The notes: generated by a model not told the origin, from the letters alone. Counted from the first letter of the stretch, positions 1 to 10,478 are shown. The stretch is 41,667 nucleotides of DNA from Candidatus Siliceabacter maunaloa (GCA_024330185.1 JANDLV010000036.1:1-41667); one strand, 5' to 3'. A program made the numbers and translations.

Positions 1-2
1 AT

Positions 3-257
3 CGCGGCGGGCGCGGCGGCGACGGCCCCGGGCGCGCCGGCGGCCCCGGGCGCGGTGGCGACCGCGGCCGCCCAGGGCGCGGCGACCGCGTCAGCCGCGA
101 GGAGCTCGAGGCCTTTGCCCGCGGTGGGACGCTGACCAGCAAGGTCCGCATCGTGGACCCCGCGGCCGAGAAGCGGGAGCGCGAGAACCAGCGCAAGGAG
201 GAGCGCGAACGCAAGCGCCAGGCAGAGCGCGACCGCCTCGCCCGCCTGGGCTACTGA
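3..257 (+). CDS. C-terminal part of an unknown RGG-rich protein (5' truncated)
   Basis: The reading frame enters from outside the window and ends at the TGA at 255-257, so only the last 84 residues are visible. The first ~30 residues are Arg/Gly repeats (RGG, GRGGD, GRPGRGD), followed by a short ordered-looking stretch (SREELEAFARGGTLTSKVRIVDP) and a highly charged Arg/Glu/Lys helix ending in ARLGY. RGG tails in other families bind RNA or drive condensation, and they occur at the ends of some RNA helicases and RNA-binding proteins. The catalytic or fold-defining part lies upstream, so I do not assign a function. The frame is convincing because codon third positions are G/C throughout and it is not interrupted. 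Confidence 0.6.
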   Translation, partial: RGGRGGDGPGRAGGPGRGGDRGRPGRGDRVSREELEAFARGGTLTSKVRIVDPAAEKRERENQRKEERERKRQAERDRLARLGY

Positions 258-348
258 GCCTGCCTCCCCCGCGGGGGGCCTCCAGTCTGCCTCGTGATAC
301 GCGCCTCGCTCAGATGGAGACCGCGGCCGGCGGGTAGCCTCGGGCCCG

Positions 349-1263
349 ATGACCGTCACCAGCCTGTACGACGAGACCGGCGCCTTCCGCCGCCCGCCCT
401 CGGCCTTCCGCGGCTGGATCGAGCCGGGCGGCGAGCACCCGCCCGAGGCCGGCCGCTACCACCTCTACGTCAGCCTGGCCTGTCCCTGGGCCCACCGCAC
501 GATCATCGCGCGGCGGCTCAAGGGCCTGGAGGAAGTCATCTCCATGTCGCTGGTCGACCCGATCCGCGACGACGACGGTTGGGCCTTCACCGGCGGGCGG
601 TTCACCGACCCGGTCAACGGCTTCGGCCTGCTCGCCCAGGCCTACGACGCGACCGACACCGCCTACACCGGGCGCATCAGCGTGCCCGTACTGTGGGACC
701 GCGAGCGCGGCGTGATCGGCGAGATCGTGAATAACGAGTCGGCCGACATCCTGCGCATCCTCGATGCGGCCTTCGGGGACCAGGCCGACAACGGCGTCGT
801 TCTCTGCCCGCCCGAGCTGCGCGAGGAGATCGACGCGGTCAACGAGCGCGTGTACGAGACGCTCAACAACGGCGTCTACGCCAGCGGGTTCGCGCGCACC
901 CAGGAGGCCTACGAGGCGGCGGTGGTGCCGCTGTTCGAGACGTTGGACTGGCTCGAGGAGCGCCTGACCGACCGCCGCCGCCTCGTCGGCGAGGTGACCA
1001 CCGAGGCCGACTGGCGCCTGTTCACCACGCTCGTGCGCTTCGACGCCGTCTACCACGGCCACTTCAAGTGCAACCTGCGGCGCATCGTGGACCACCCGGC
1101 GCTGACCCGCTACCTGGGCGAGCTCCTGGCCGAGCCGGGGGTGGCCGACACGGTCGACCTCGACCAGATCAAGCGCCACTACTACGGGACCCACCCGTCG
1201 ATCAACCCGACGCGGATCGTGCCGCTTGGCCCGGCGAATCCGCTGCCCGCGCCAGCGTCCTAG
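349..1263 (+). CDS. Glutathionyl-hydroquinone reductase-like (Xi-class GST) protein
   Basis: 304 residues. The N-terminal thioredoxin-like domain carries the motif LACPWAHR with Cys45, the redox-active cysteine of the YqjG/ECM4 (Xi-class) glutathione transferases. It is followed by the family's substrate-loop region and an all-helical C-terminal domain with NNESADILRILD. Family members reduce glutathionyl-hydroquinones. Actinobacteria often use mycothiol instead of glutathione, so the physiological thiol here may differ (inference). Length is near the family norm. The gene ends in TAG at 1261-1263 and directly abuts the stop codon of the convergent DoxX gene at 1264, with no spacer between them. 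Confidence 0.88.
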   Translation: MTVTSLYDETGAFRRPPSAFRGWIEPGGEHPPEAGRYHLYVSLACPWAHRTIIARRLKGLEEVISMSLVDPIRDDDGWAFTGGRFTDPVNGFGLLAQAYDATDTAYTGRISVPVLWDRERGVIGEIVNNESADILRILDAAFGDQADNGVVLCPPELREEIDAVNERVYETLNNGVYASGFARTQEAYEAAVVPLFETLDWLEERLTDRRRLVGEVTTEADWRLFTTLVRFDAVYHGHFKCNLRRIVDHPALTRYLGELLAEPGVADTVDLDQIKRHYYGTHPSINPTRIVPLGPANPLPAPAS

Positions 1264-1674
1264 CTAGTCGCGCATCGCGCGCCACACCGCGGCGATGAAG
1301 ACGAGCTGTAGGGGCAGGCGCGCCCACAGCGCCGCCGGGGGGAACTGCGGGTAGCGCTCGGCGCGCACGGCCATGTGGACGTTGGCCGGGAAGACGGCGA
1401 CGAGCGTGGCGATCAGCCACCAACCGGCCCAGCGGCGCGTGCGCGGATGGAGCAGCCCCAGGCCGCCTGTTATCTCGGCCACGCCGGAGGCGTAGACCAG
1501 CTCCCGCTGCGCGGGCAACTGGTCGGGCATGATCGACTCGTAGGTGTCGGGGCGCACGAAGTGCAGCAGGCCGGCCACGGTGAAGACTGCGCCCAGGAGG
1601 GGTGCCGAAAGCCCGTTGAGCACCCGCCTGAGGCGGGCCCCCGGGCGTTCTCCCGTGGACCAGCGCTGCTTCAC
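1264..1674 (-). CDS. DoxX-family membrane protein
   Basis: About 136 residues from the GTG at 1674. Hydrophobic helices and the motif GLLHFVRPDTYESIMPDQLP followed by GVAEITGGLGLL match DoxX/DoxD-like four-helix membrane proteins, whose roles range from quinone-linked oxidoreductase subunits to resistance accessory proteins. I chose this start because GTG at 1674 overlaps the TGA of the upstream TetR gene (GTGA), implying translational coupling; GTG at 1623 is a shorter alternative. Its coupling to a TetR regulator suggests it is the main target of that regulator (inference). The open frame continues upstream inside tetR, but that part is out of frame with tetR and looks non-coding. Confidence 0.82.
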   Translation of the reverse strand: MKQRWSTGERPGARLRRVLNGLSAPLLGAVFTVAGLLHFVRPDTYESIMPDQLPAQRELVYASGVAEITGGLGLLHPRTRRWAGWWLIATLVAVFPANVHMAVRAERYPQFPPAALWARLPLQLVFIAAVWRAMRD

Positions 1675-2252
1675 CGCGCGCGCAGCCCGTCGATCACGAT
1701 GGTCAGGTAGCGCTGCCAGGGCATGGGGACGGGGCAGTGCCGCCCCACCGACTGCACCTGACCCAGCCCGCACATGAGGACCCCGAGATCCTGCGCCGTC
1801 GCGTCGGCGCGCATGGCGCCCTGGGCGACGGCCCGCCCCATCAGCGTGTCGCTGACCTCGTGGAGCTGCGCGTGCAGCGCGTCGGCCTCGGGCAGGCCGC
1901 CTTGGAAGGCCTGGGCGGCGATCTCGGTCATGGCCAGGTCGCGCTCGCGCTCCTCCGCTGCCGCCCAGAGCAGCGCCTCGAAGGCGCTCCAGGCGTCCAC
2001 GGCGCCGACGGCCTCCTGCGTGCGCGCCACCAGGTGGCGCAGGTGCTCGACGGCCAGGGCGCCGATCAGCGCCTCCTTGGTGGGGAAGTGACGGTAGATC
2101 GTGCCCACGCCCACGCCGGCGTGGCGCGCGATCTCCTCCATCCCGGCCTCGATCCCGTGCTGGGCGAACACGAGACGGGCTGCCTCGAGAACCTTCGCGT
2201 GGTTGCGCCGAGCGTCGGCGCGGAGGGGGCGGTCTGGGGATTGCGTGGTCAT
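1671..2252 (-). CDS. TetR/AcrR-family transcriptional regulator
   Basis: 193 residues. The N-terminal helix-turn-helix (about residues 15-60) is typical: ARLVFAQHGIEAGMEEIARHAGVGVGTIYRHFPTKEALI. It is followed by an all-helical ligand-binding and dimerization domain that gives no hint of the ligand. Start ATG at 2252. It overlaps the downstream doxX-like gene by 4 nt, so the pair is almost certainly one transcript, and the regulator probably represses its own operon, as is common in the family (inference). The product is complete and of normal length. Confidence 0.9.
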   Translation of the reverse strand: MTTQSPDRPLRADARRNHAKVLEAARLVFAQHGIEAGMEEIARHAGVGVGTIYRHFPTKEALIGALAVEHLRHLVARTQEAVGAVDAWSAFEALLWAAAEERERDLAMTEIAAQAFQGGLPEADALHAQLHEVSDTLMGRAVAQGAMRADATAQDLGVLMCGLGQVQSVGRHCPVPMPWQRYLTIVIDGLRAR

Positions 2253-2303
2253 GCGGGGGACCGGATGGCGGGTTCAGGCAGCGACGGCGTTGCCCTCGCC
2301 ACC

Positions 2304-2816
2304 CTAGACCTCCAGCGCGAAGGCCTCGTCGCCGAGCATCACGGCGACGGCCTCGCCGTGACGGGCGACGAGGCCCAGCGGGGTGTCAGGGTCGGTGGAC
2401 TCGAACTCGGCCGCGACGGCCGTGCGCCCGCCAAGGATCTCGGCGAGGGCACGCAGGGCGCCGGCGAGGTGCTCGAGGCCACCGAGCACGCCGGTGACCT
2501 GGCCCGTCTCGGCGTTCACATCCATGGCCGGGAGCTGGCGGACCTCGGGCAGGGCGGGGAGGGCGACGGCCACCTCCTGAGTGTGGGACATGCGCCGCAC
2601 GCGCTGTGCCTCGGTGGCCAGCACCGGGGCGAGGCGGCCGGTCTCCACCACGGCGGGCGGCGTGTCCTCCCCGCGGTCCAGCAGCGCGCTGACGCGCAGG
2701 GCGCCCGAGCGGTGGACGAACTCGCGCAGGACGGCCGCCGGGAGGTCGAGCTCGTCCAGCGTGGCCACGTCCTCGATCTCGGAGTTGGGTTCGTACTCGT
2801 GCGGGGGGTCGGTCAT
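2304..2816 (-). CDS. Hypothetical acidic protein, no family recognised
   Basis: 170 residues starting at ATG 2816. It is acidic and lacks a signal peptide or membrane segments. An N-terminal disordered stretch (MTDPPHEYEPNSEIEDVATLDELDLP) precedes a helical middle part and a C-terminal alpha/beta-looking segment ending in VARHGEAVAVMLGDEAFALEV. I recognise no domain. The gene is divergent from a tiny basic ORF at 2886 and lies upstream of tetR on the same strand, separated by 51 nt. GC third-position bias supports real coding; the other long frames across it are shadows. Confidence 0.65.
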   Translation of the reverse strand: MTDPPHEYEPNSEIEDVATLDELDLPAAVLREFVHRSGALRVSALLDRGEDTPPAVVETGRLAPVLATEAQRVRRMSHTQEVAVALPALPEVRQLPAMDVNAETGQVTGVLGGLEHLAGALRALAEILGGRTAVAAEFESTDPDTPLGLVARHGEAVAVMLGDEAFALEV

Positions 2817-2885
2817 TCGGCCATGGTGCCAAGCGGACGGGCGATCCGCGGTGCACGCGAGCGCCGAACGGGTACCTTGCTGTCC

Positions 2886-3056
2886 ATGATCAATCGCATT
2901 CGCAGTCTCGTCACCGGCGCCGCCCGAGGTGGCGCCCCCGCTCGTGGCCGCCCGCGCCCCGCAGGCCGTCGCGGCCCCGCCTCTCCCGGCCCCCGCGGCG
3001 GCCAGGGTGCCGGCGGACTGGCCTCCAAGGCCACCCGCCTGCTGCGCCGCCGGTAG
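2886..3056 (+). CDS. Small basic hypothetical protein (56 aa)
   Basis: ATG at 2886 opens a 56-residue frame: MINRIRSLVTGAARGG, then Pro/Arg/Gly-rich sequence, ending in ASKATRLLRRR. The short amphipathic N-terminus and basic, disordered tail are compatible with a nucleic-acid- or membrane-surface-binding small protein, but no family is recognised. It fills the space between two minus-strand genes and ends 36 nt before the metallophosphoesterase stop. Coding status rests on its fit in the gap and on ATG usage only. A spurious frame cannot be excluded in DNA this GC-rich. Confidence 0.4.
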   Translation: MINRIRSLVTGAARGGAPARGRPRPAGRRGPASPGPRGGQGAGGLASKATRLLRRR

Positions 3057-3092
3057 CGCCCGCGCCGGCGTACGGCCCGCGTCGGCCGTCGC

Positions 3093-3794
3093 TCAGCCTG
3101 CGTCCACGCGCGCCTGCTCGATCCGGGCGGCGACGGTAACGGCCCAGGCGGCCTGCGGATGCTCGGTGCGCAGGAGGGCGACGGCGGCCGCGTGGTCGTA
3201 GGGGACGCGACGGTGCTGGACCTCGCCTCCGGGGCCCAGCAGGGCGTAGGCAGCGCGCGGGTCGTGGTCGAAGGGCATGCCCACGCTGCCGGGGTTGATG
3301 AGCTCGATGCCGTGCTGCGTGGTGGTGCGGCGGAAGGGCAGGTGGGTGTGGCCGAAGACCAGGCGGGTCTCGGTGACGCCCTCCAGCAGCTCGGCCTCGT
3401 CGTCGCCGGCCTGCGGGAGGAAAGAGCGCACGTCACTCACCGGCGAGCCGTGCCACGCGCGGGTGCCGCCGTCGATCACCGCGCTCTCGGGCAGCGCGGC
3501 CAGCTCGAGCACGAGGTGGTGGCCGAGGCCCGCGCGCGCGAAGGCGATGGCGCCCCGCACCGGATCCCCTTCCGGCGCATCGCCGGGCGCGTCGGTCCAG
3601 CGCTCGCCGTTGCCGCGGATCCACGTCGCGCCCTGGAGCTCGCGCAGTCGGGCGACGGTCTCGACCGGCCGCGGGCCGAACAGGGCGACGTCGCCGCCGA
3701 TCAGGTACCCCGTCGCGCCCTGATCGCGGGCGTCGGCCAGCACCGCCTCCAGGGCGGCGAGGTTGCCGTGCACGTCGTAGATCAGCGCGAGCAC
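3093..3794 (-). CDS. Calcineurin-like (YfcE/MJ0936-type) metallophosphoesterase
   Basis: About 233 residues from GTG 3794. The metal-site motifs of the family appear in order: IYDVHGNLAALEAVL (D-x-H), GGDVALFGPRP (GD), WIRGNGE (GNxE-like), AWHGSP and VFGHTHLPF (GHTH). This is the compact phosphodiesterase type related to YfcE/MJ0936 that hydrolyses phosphodiester bonds at a binuclear metal centre; the natural substrate is unknown. The start was chosen because the D-x-H motif begins just after it; the longer open frame upstream runs into the divergent GNAT gene. A plain VHGN replaces the more common DTHG. Confidence 0.85.
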   Translation of the reverse strand: MLALIYDVHGNLAALEAVLADARDQGATGYLIGGDVALFGPRPVETVARLRELQGATWIRGNGERWTDAPGDAPEGDPVRGAIAFARAGLGHHLVLELAALPESAVIDGGTRAWHGSPVSDVRSFLPQAGDDEAELLEGVTETRLVFGHTHLPFRRTTTQHGIELINPGSVGMPFDHDPRAAYALLGPGGEVQHRRVPYDHAAAVALLRTEHPQAAWAVTVAARIEQARVDAG

Positions 3795-3854
3795 GCGCGT
3801 AGGATCGCGCTTCTGGCCGACTTCGCCCTGTGGGGCCCCAGCCTGACCCTGCGC

Positions 3855-4406
3855 ATGCCGCGAGACGACGACGCGGTGGCGCTCTTCCTCCACGCGAGCG
3901 ACCCCGCGGTGACGGCGAGCTTCTCGTGGGGGCCCTACGCCCACGCGGCCGAGGCGCTGGCCTGGCTGCGGACATTGCCCGCCGCGCGTGAGCGGGGCGA
4001 GCAACTCGAGCTGGCCATCGCCCATCACGATGGAGGCCTCATCGGCATCATCGCCCTGAGCGAGCTCTCACGGCGCGACCGGCGCGCGATGGTCGGCACC
4101 TGGCTGGGCCGCCCCCACTGGGGGACGGGCGCCAACGCGGAGGCCAAGGCGCTGGTCTTTCACCTGGCTTTCGCGCTGCTGGGGCTCGAGCGCCTGGGCG
4201 CCTACGCGGCGGTGGGCCACGAGCGCTCCCAGCGCGCACTGGAGAAGGTCGGGTTCCGGCGCGAGGGGGTCCTGCGCCACTGGCACCGCCACGGCGACAC
4301 CGTCCACGACGTGGTGGTCTACGGCCTGCTGGCCAGCGAGTGGCGCAGGGGCGCGGTGCCCGTCGCCGTGGACGGCGAGCCGCCCGCGCCCTTCGTGGTC
4401 GCCTGA
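3855..4406 (+). CDS. GNAT N-acetyltransferase (RimJ/RimL-like)
   Basis: 183 residues from ATG 3855. Fold features include MPRDDDAVALFLHASDPAV at the start, GLIGIIALSELSRRDRRAMVGTWLGRPHWGTGANAEAKALVFHLAF (beta4 and the acetyl-CoA loop region, with a divergent WGTGANAEA in place of the classic QxxGxG/A), and the C-terminal AVGHERSQRALEKVGFRREGVLR typical of RimJ/RimL enzymes. These acetylate N-terminal amines, small molecules or antibiotics; the target is unknown. The first beta strand (LTLRMPRDDDA) appears to begin a few codons before the ATG, where there is no ATG/GTG, so a CTG start around 3813-3849 is possible. Confidence 0.82.
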   Translation: MPRDDDAVALFLHASDPAVTASFSWGPYAHAAEALAWLRTLPAARERGEQLELAIAHHDGGLIGIIALSELSRRDRRAMVGTWLGRPHWGTGANAEAKALVFHLAFALLGLERLGAYAAVGHERSQRALEKVGFRREGVLRHWHRHGDTVHDVVVYGLLASEWRRGAVPVAVDGEPPAPFVVA

Positions 4407-4411
4407 GCGGC

Positions 4412-4441
4412 CTGCGCCGCCCCGGTGCCGCGGCGGCGCAG
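4412..4441. terminator. Perfect 10-bp hairpin between convergent genes
   Basis: CTGCGCCGCC at 4412-4421 pairs perfectly with GGCGGCGCAG at 4432-4441 across a 10-nt loop. It sits in the 43-nt gap between the convergent GNAT (stop 4406) and ABC permease (stop 4450). There is no T-run, as is usual in very GC-rich actinobacteria. A bidirectional transcription terminator is the simplest reading. Confidence 0.6.
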
Positions 4442-4449
4442 CCCGGGCG

Positions 4450-5199
4450 TCAGTCGCGGTCGGCCTCCCAGCGCCATCCGCGGACGGCGAGCGCGATGCC
4501 GGCCGCCGCCCACAGCGCGATGACCGCGAGGTCGGAGAGGTGGTCGCCCAGCGGCGCGCCGGTGACCATCGCTGCGGAGAGGCCGTCGATGAGGTGGGTG
4601 AGCGGCAGGGCCTGGGCGATGTCGGCCAGGAACGCCGGCGCCGACTCGGCGTCGTAGAATACGCCCGAGACCACGACCACCGGCAGGAAGATGGCGTTGA
4701 CGTACGCGGGGGCGGAGTCGAAGTTGGGGATCGCGTGGGCCAGCGCGACGCCCAGCGCGGCGAAGCACACGACGCCGGCGACGGTGAAGACGAGCAGCTC
4801 GAGGGGCAGCGGTGGCCAGCCGATGCCGAAGAACAGCCGCCCGGCGGCGACCACGAGGGCGATCTGCAGGGCGGTGTTGGTCACCGCGTGCAGCGCCAGG
4901 GCCCCGAGGTAGGCGCCGCTGGGCAGCGGCGTACCGCGCAGGCGCTTCAACACCCCCTGCTCGCGCAGGAAGGTCACGTTCATGGCCAGAGCGACGAACG
5001 TCGTGGACATCACGCTCATGCCGGCGATCCCGGGGACGATCACGTCGAGGTCGGCCTGCGAGCCGGCGAAGATCGCGCCGAACAGGGCGAGGAACAGCAG
5101 CGGCAGCAGGAAGTTGAAGAAGGCCGCGCTGGGGTTGCGCCAGAACATCCGCCGCTCGAGGCGGTACTGGCGCCAGGTGAGGGCCAGGGCGTCGCTCAC
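4450..5199 (-). CDS. ABC-2 type exporter permease (DrrB-like)
   Basis: 249 residues with about six hydrophobic helices and the ABC-2 membrane topology. The N-terminal cytoplasmic segment MSDALALTWRQYRLERRMFWRNP is followed by helices at roughly residues 25-45, 55-75, 95-125, 135-160, 170-190 and 220-242. LREQGVLKRLRGTPLPSGAYL is the intracellular loop typical of DrrB/NodJ-type permeases. It overlaps the upstream ATPase gene by 4 nt, giving a classic two-gene ABC exporter. Families of this layout export drugs, lipids or polysaccharides; the substrate cannot be told from sequence. Confidence 0.88.
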   Translation of the reverse strand: MSDALALTWRQYRLERRMFWRNPSAAFFNFLLPLLFLALFGAIFAGSQADLDVIVPGIAGMSVMSTTFVALAMNVTFLREQGVLKRLRGTPLPSGAYLGALALHAVTNTALQIALVVAAGRLFFGIGWPPLPLELLVFTVAGVVCFAALGVALAHAIPNFDSAPAYVNAIFLPVVVVSGVFYDAESAPAFLADIAQALPLTHLIDGLSAAMVTGAPLGDHLSDLAVIALWAAAGIALAVRGWRWEADRD

Positions 5200-6101
5200 C
5201 GCACGTCGGTCCCTCCGCCGGCGCCGGCCGCCGGCACGTCATCGGTCCCCTCGGCGGTCAGCTCGATGTAGACGTCCTCCAGCGAGGGGCGGGTGACCGC
5301 GAGATCCTCCAGCCGCTCGCCGCGGGCCAGCGCCGCGCTGGTGAGCTGGTGGAGCAGACCGGTGGGGTCGTCGGTCTCGCGCTCCTGCGCCTCGCCGTCG
5401 TCGCCGCGCCAGGCCACGCGGTAGCGCGAGGCGGTGCCGACCCCGAGCGCCGCGGGCGCGCCGACGGCCAGGGCCCGGCCGTGCTTGACGATGGCCACCC
5501 GGTCGCACAGCGCCTGGGCCTCGTCGAGGTAGTGGGTGGTCAGCAGGACCGTCTTGCCCAGGCCCTGCAGGCGGCGCACGGTCTGCCATGCCGCGCGGCG
5601 GGCGGCCGGGTCGAAGCCGGTGGTGGGCTCGTCGAGAAAGATCAGCTCGGGGTCGCCGACCAGCGCCAGCGCGAAGTCCAGCCGGCGCATCTGGCCGCCC
5701 GACAGGCGCCGCGTGCGCTCGCCCGCCTTCTCCTCCAGGCCGGCCAGGGCGATGGTGTCCTGCACGTCGCGGGGTCGGGGATACAGCGCGGCCCAGTGCT
5801 CGAGGGCCTCGCGCACCGTGAGGTGGCGGTACATGCCACAGCTCTGCAGCACGATGCCCACGCGGCGGCGCAGAGCGGCGGGGCGCTGGCCGGGGTCCAT
5901 GCCCAGCACGGACACGATGCCGCCGGTGCGCTCGCGGTAGCCCTCGAGGATCTCGACGGTCGTGGTCTTGCCCGCCCCGTTGGGCCCAAGGAGGCCGAAG
6001 ACCTCGCCCCGCGCGACCTCGAAGTCCAGCCCCCGGACGGCCTCCACCGCGCCGTAGGCCTTGTGCAGATCGCGCACGAGGATGGCCGGAGCGTCGGTCA
6101 C
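5196..6101 (-). CDS. ABC exporter ATP-binding protein (DrrA-like)
   Basis: About 301 residues from GTG 6101 (an in-frame start at 6134 would add 11). Walker A GPNGAGKTTT, Q-loop, signature LSGGQMRRLDFALAL, Walker B LIFLDEPTTGFDP and the H-loop TTHYLDEAQALC are all present. A C-terminal ~70-residue extension ends in RPSLEDVYIELTAEG, characteristic of DrrA-type ATPases. It energises the overlapping permease at 4450-5199. It is divergent from the polyphosphate kinase gene with roughly 100 nt between start codons, so both promoters must lie there. Confidence 0.92.
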   Translation of the reverse strand: MTDAPAILVRDLHKAYGAVEAVRGLDFEVARGEVFGLLGPNGAGKTTTVEILEGYRERTGGIVSVLGMDPGQRPAALRRRVGIVLQSCGMYRHLTVREALEHWAALYPRPRDVQDTIALAGLEEKAGERTRRLSGGQMRRLDFALALVGDPELIFLDEPTTGFDPAARRAAWQTVRRLQGLGKTVLLTTHYLDEAQALCDRVAIVKHGRALAVGAPAALGVGTASRYRVAWRGDDGEAQERETDDPTGLLHQLTSAALARGERLEDLAVTRPSLEDVYIELTAEGTDDVPAAGAGGGTDVR

Positions 6102-6205
6102 GAGATGATTGTGGCCGATGCGCTGCGCCCGCATCGACGTGGGAGCGGGTTGCGAGAGGGCGTCGTGCTCGCCGAGCTCGCCCGCGTGGGAGGATGTGTC
6201 GGACA

Positions 6206-8431
6206 GTGAGCGCCACCGACCCCCTCACCGCGCAGGACCGCATCCGTGCCGTCGCGGCCATCGAGCCCGAGCCCGAGCCGCCGTCCGACCTCCACGACCC
6301 CTCCCTGTACACCAACCGCGAGCTGTCGTGGCTGGACTTCAACGACCGCGTCCTGCAGCTCGTGGAGGACCGCGACGCGCCGCTCATGGAGCGCGTGAAG
6401 TTCGCCGCGATCTGGACGAGCAACCTCGACGAGTTCTTCATGATCCGCGTCGCCGGCGTGCACGACCAGGTTGCGGCCGGTCTGCAGGACCGCGGCGCCG
6501 ACGGCCTCACGCCCTCGGAGGTCATCGACGCGGTGGCCGAGCGGGTCGCCGGCCAGTACGCGCGCCTGGCGCGCTGCCTGGAGCGCGAGCTGCGCCCCGA
6601 TCTGGCCGGGCACGACATCCACATCCTGCGCTTCGCCGAGGTGCCCGCCGCCAGGTGCGAGGAGCTCACGCAGCGCTTCCGCCGCCTGGTCTTCCCGGTG
6701 CTCACGCCACTGGCCGTGGGCCTGGGGCGGCCGTTCCCCTACATCTCCAACCTCTCGTTGAGCCTTGCCGTGCTGGTGCGCGATCCGCAGTCCAAGGTCA
6801 CCACCTTCGCGCGGGTCAAGGTGCCCAAGGAGCTGCTGGGCCGCCTGCACCCCGTCGAGGGGCTGGACAGGAGAACGCCGGGGGGCCCGCCGGAGGCAGC
6901 CACGCCGACGGCCTCCGGCACCCCCAGGGCCTTCGTCCTGCTCGAGGACCTCATCGCCGCCCACCTGGGCGACCTGTTCCCCGGCATGGAGATCCTCCAG
7001 CACGGCGCCTTCCGGGTGACCCGGGACGCCGACTTCGAGATCTCCGACGAGGCCGACGACCTCCTGCGCGCAGTGGAGGCCCAACTGCGCCGCCGGCGCT
7101 TCGGCGAGACGGTGCGCGTCGAGGTGGCCGCCGACATGGACCCGGTGCTGCGCACGGAGCTGACCCGCGCGCTCGGCGTCGAGGAGCGCCAGGTCTACGC
7201 CGTCGACGGCCTGGTCGACGGCGGCGACCTGTGGCAGGTCGTCAAGCTCCCCGGCTTCAACGAGCTGCGCGACCCGCCCTGGACGGCGGTCACCCAGCCG
7301 CGCCTGCAGGCCGGCTCGGACGGCCGTTGCGACCTCCTCGCCGAGATGCGCCGTGGCGACGTCCTCGTCCACCACCCCTACGACTCGTTCGCCACGTCGG
7401 TGGAGCGCTTTGTCGAGCAGGCGGTCGCCGACCCCGACGTGCTGGCCATCAAGATGACGGTGTACCGCACGTCGGACGACACGCCGCTCATCCCCGCGCT
7501 CATCCGCGCGACCGAGCGCGGCAAGCAGGCCGTGGCCCTCGTGGAGCTCAAGGCGCGCTTCGACGAGCAGGCCAACATCGGCTGGGCCCGCGCCCTGGAG
7601 CAGGCCGGGGTGCACGTGGTCTACGGCCATCCCGCGCTCAAGACCCACGCCAAGGCCATCCTGGTGGTGCGCAGGGAGGGCGACGGCGTGCGCCACTACG
7701 TCCATGTGGGCACGGGCAACTACCACCCGACCAACGCCCGCCTCTACACCGACCTGGGCCTGTTCACCTGTGACGGGGAGCTGGCCGCCGACGTGGCCGA
7801 CATGTTCAACTTCCTCACGGGCTTTGCCCGCGCGGGGCGCCACCGCAAGGTGCTCATGGCCCCAGAGACGCTGCGCGACGGGATCATCGAGGAGATCGAG
7901 CGCACCGCCCAAGCCGTCCGCGAGGGCCGCGAGGGGCGCATCCGCATGAAGCTCAACGCGCTGGTGGACCGCCGCTGCATCCGCGCGCTCTACCGCGCCT
8001 CCCAGGCCGGCGTCGAGATCGCACTCAACGTGCGCGGCATCTGCTGCCTGCGCACCGGCGTGCCCGGGATCAGCGAGACCATCACCGTGACCTCGGTGCT
8101 CGGACGCTTCCTCGAGCACACGCGCATCCTGTCCTTCGAGCGCGAGGGCGAGCAGCCGCGCGTGCTGTGCGGCTCGGCCGACCTGATGCCCCGCAACCTC
8201 GACGCCCGCGTCGAGCTCATGTTCCCCGTCGAGGACGACGCCCTGCGCGACGACGTGCTGGACACCCTCGACCGCTCGCTGGCCGACGACGTCGGCGCCT
8301 GGCGCATGGAGCCCGACGGCGCCTGGGCCAAGGTGGCGACGGGCGACGAGCCCCGTAGCGTGCACCGCGAGCTCATGCGCAAGCACGCCGCGCGCGCGCA
8401 GGCCGACAAGGAGCTGGCCCCTTCGACGTGA
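6206..8431 (+). CDS. ppk1: Polyphosphate kinase 1
   Basis: 741 residues. PPK1 reversibly transfers ATP gamma-phosphate to polyphosphate through a phosphohistidine. The four-domain layout is visible: N-terminal NRELSWLDFNDRVL, head domain, and two PLD-like catalytic domains. KTHAKAILVV (about residue 480) corresponds to the region of the autophosphorylated histidine, followed by HVGTGNYHPTNARLYTDLGL and later LNALVDRRCIRALYRASQAGVEI and CGSADLMPRNLDARVE. I chose GTG 6206 over ATG 6194 because GGGAGG at 6188-6193 sits 12 nt before the GTG but touches the ATG. A low-complexity insert around residues 220-242 (GLDRRTPGGPPEAATPTASG) interrupts the head domain. No exopolyphosphatase gene is adjacent. 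Confidence 0.96.
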   Translation: MSATDPLTAQDRIRAVAAIEPEPEPPSDLHDPSLYTNRELSWLDFNDRVLQLVEDRDAPLMERVKFAAIWTSNLDEFFMIRVAGVHDQVAAGLQDRGADGLTPSEVIDAVAERVAGQYARLARCLERELRPDLAGHDIHILRFAEVPAARCEELTQRFRRLVFPVLTPLAVGLGRPFPYISNLSLSLAVLVRDPQSKVTTFARVKVPKELLGRLHPVEGLDRRTPGGPPEAATPTASGTPRAFVLLEDLIAAHLGDLFPGMEILQHGAFRVTRDADFEISDEADDLLRAVEAQLRRRRFGETVRVEVAADMDPVLRTELTRALGVEERQVYAVDGLVDGGDLWQVVKLPGFNELRDPPWTAVTQPRLQAGSDGRCDLLAEMRRGDVLVHHPYDSFATSVERFVEQAVADPDVLAIKMTVYRTSDDTPLIPALIRATERGKQAVALVELKARFDEQANIGWARALEQAGVHVVYGHPALKTHAKAILVVRREGDGVRHYVHVGTGNYHPTNARLYTDLGLFTCDGELAADVADMFNFLTGFARAGRHRKVLMAPETLRDGIIEEIERTAQAVREGREGRIRMKLNALVDRRCIRALYRASQAGVEIALNVRGICCLRTGVPGISETITVTSVLGRFLEHTRILSFEREGEQPRVLCGSADLMPRNLDARVELMFPVEDDALRDDVLDTLDRSLADDVGAWRMEPDGAWAKVATGDEPRSVHRELMRKHAARAQADKELAPST

Positions 8432-8453
8432 GCCCGCGCGCAAGGCCCAATCG

Positions 8454-10466
<2,013 letters not shown>

Positions 10467-10478
10467 GCCGGGTTGAGG

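Noticed and set aside
1737-2885. A long plus-strand open frame antisense to tetR and the hypothetical gene
   Set aside because: Low-complexity translation and antisense to genes with recognised motifs; only the last 56 codons (from ATG 2886) are kept, with low confidence.
4035-4060. CTCATC with a downstream CATC inside the GNAT gene as another regulon site
   Set aside because: Inside coding sequence, the second hexamer is not CTCAT and the spacing is not 11 bp.
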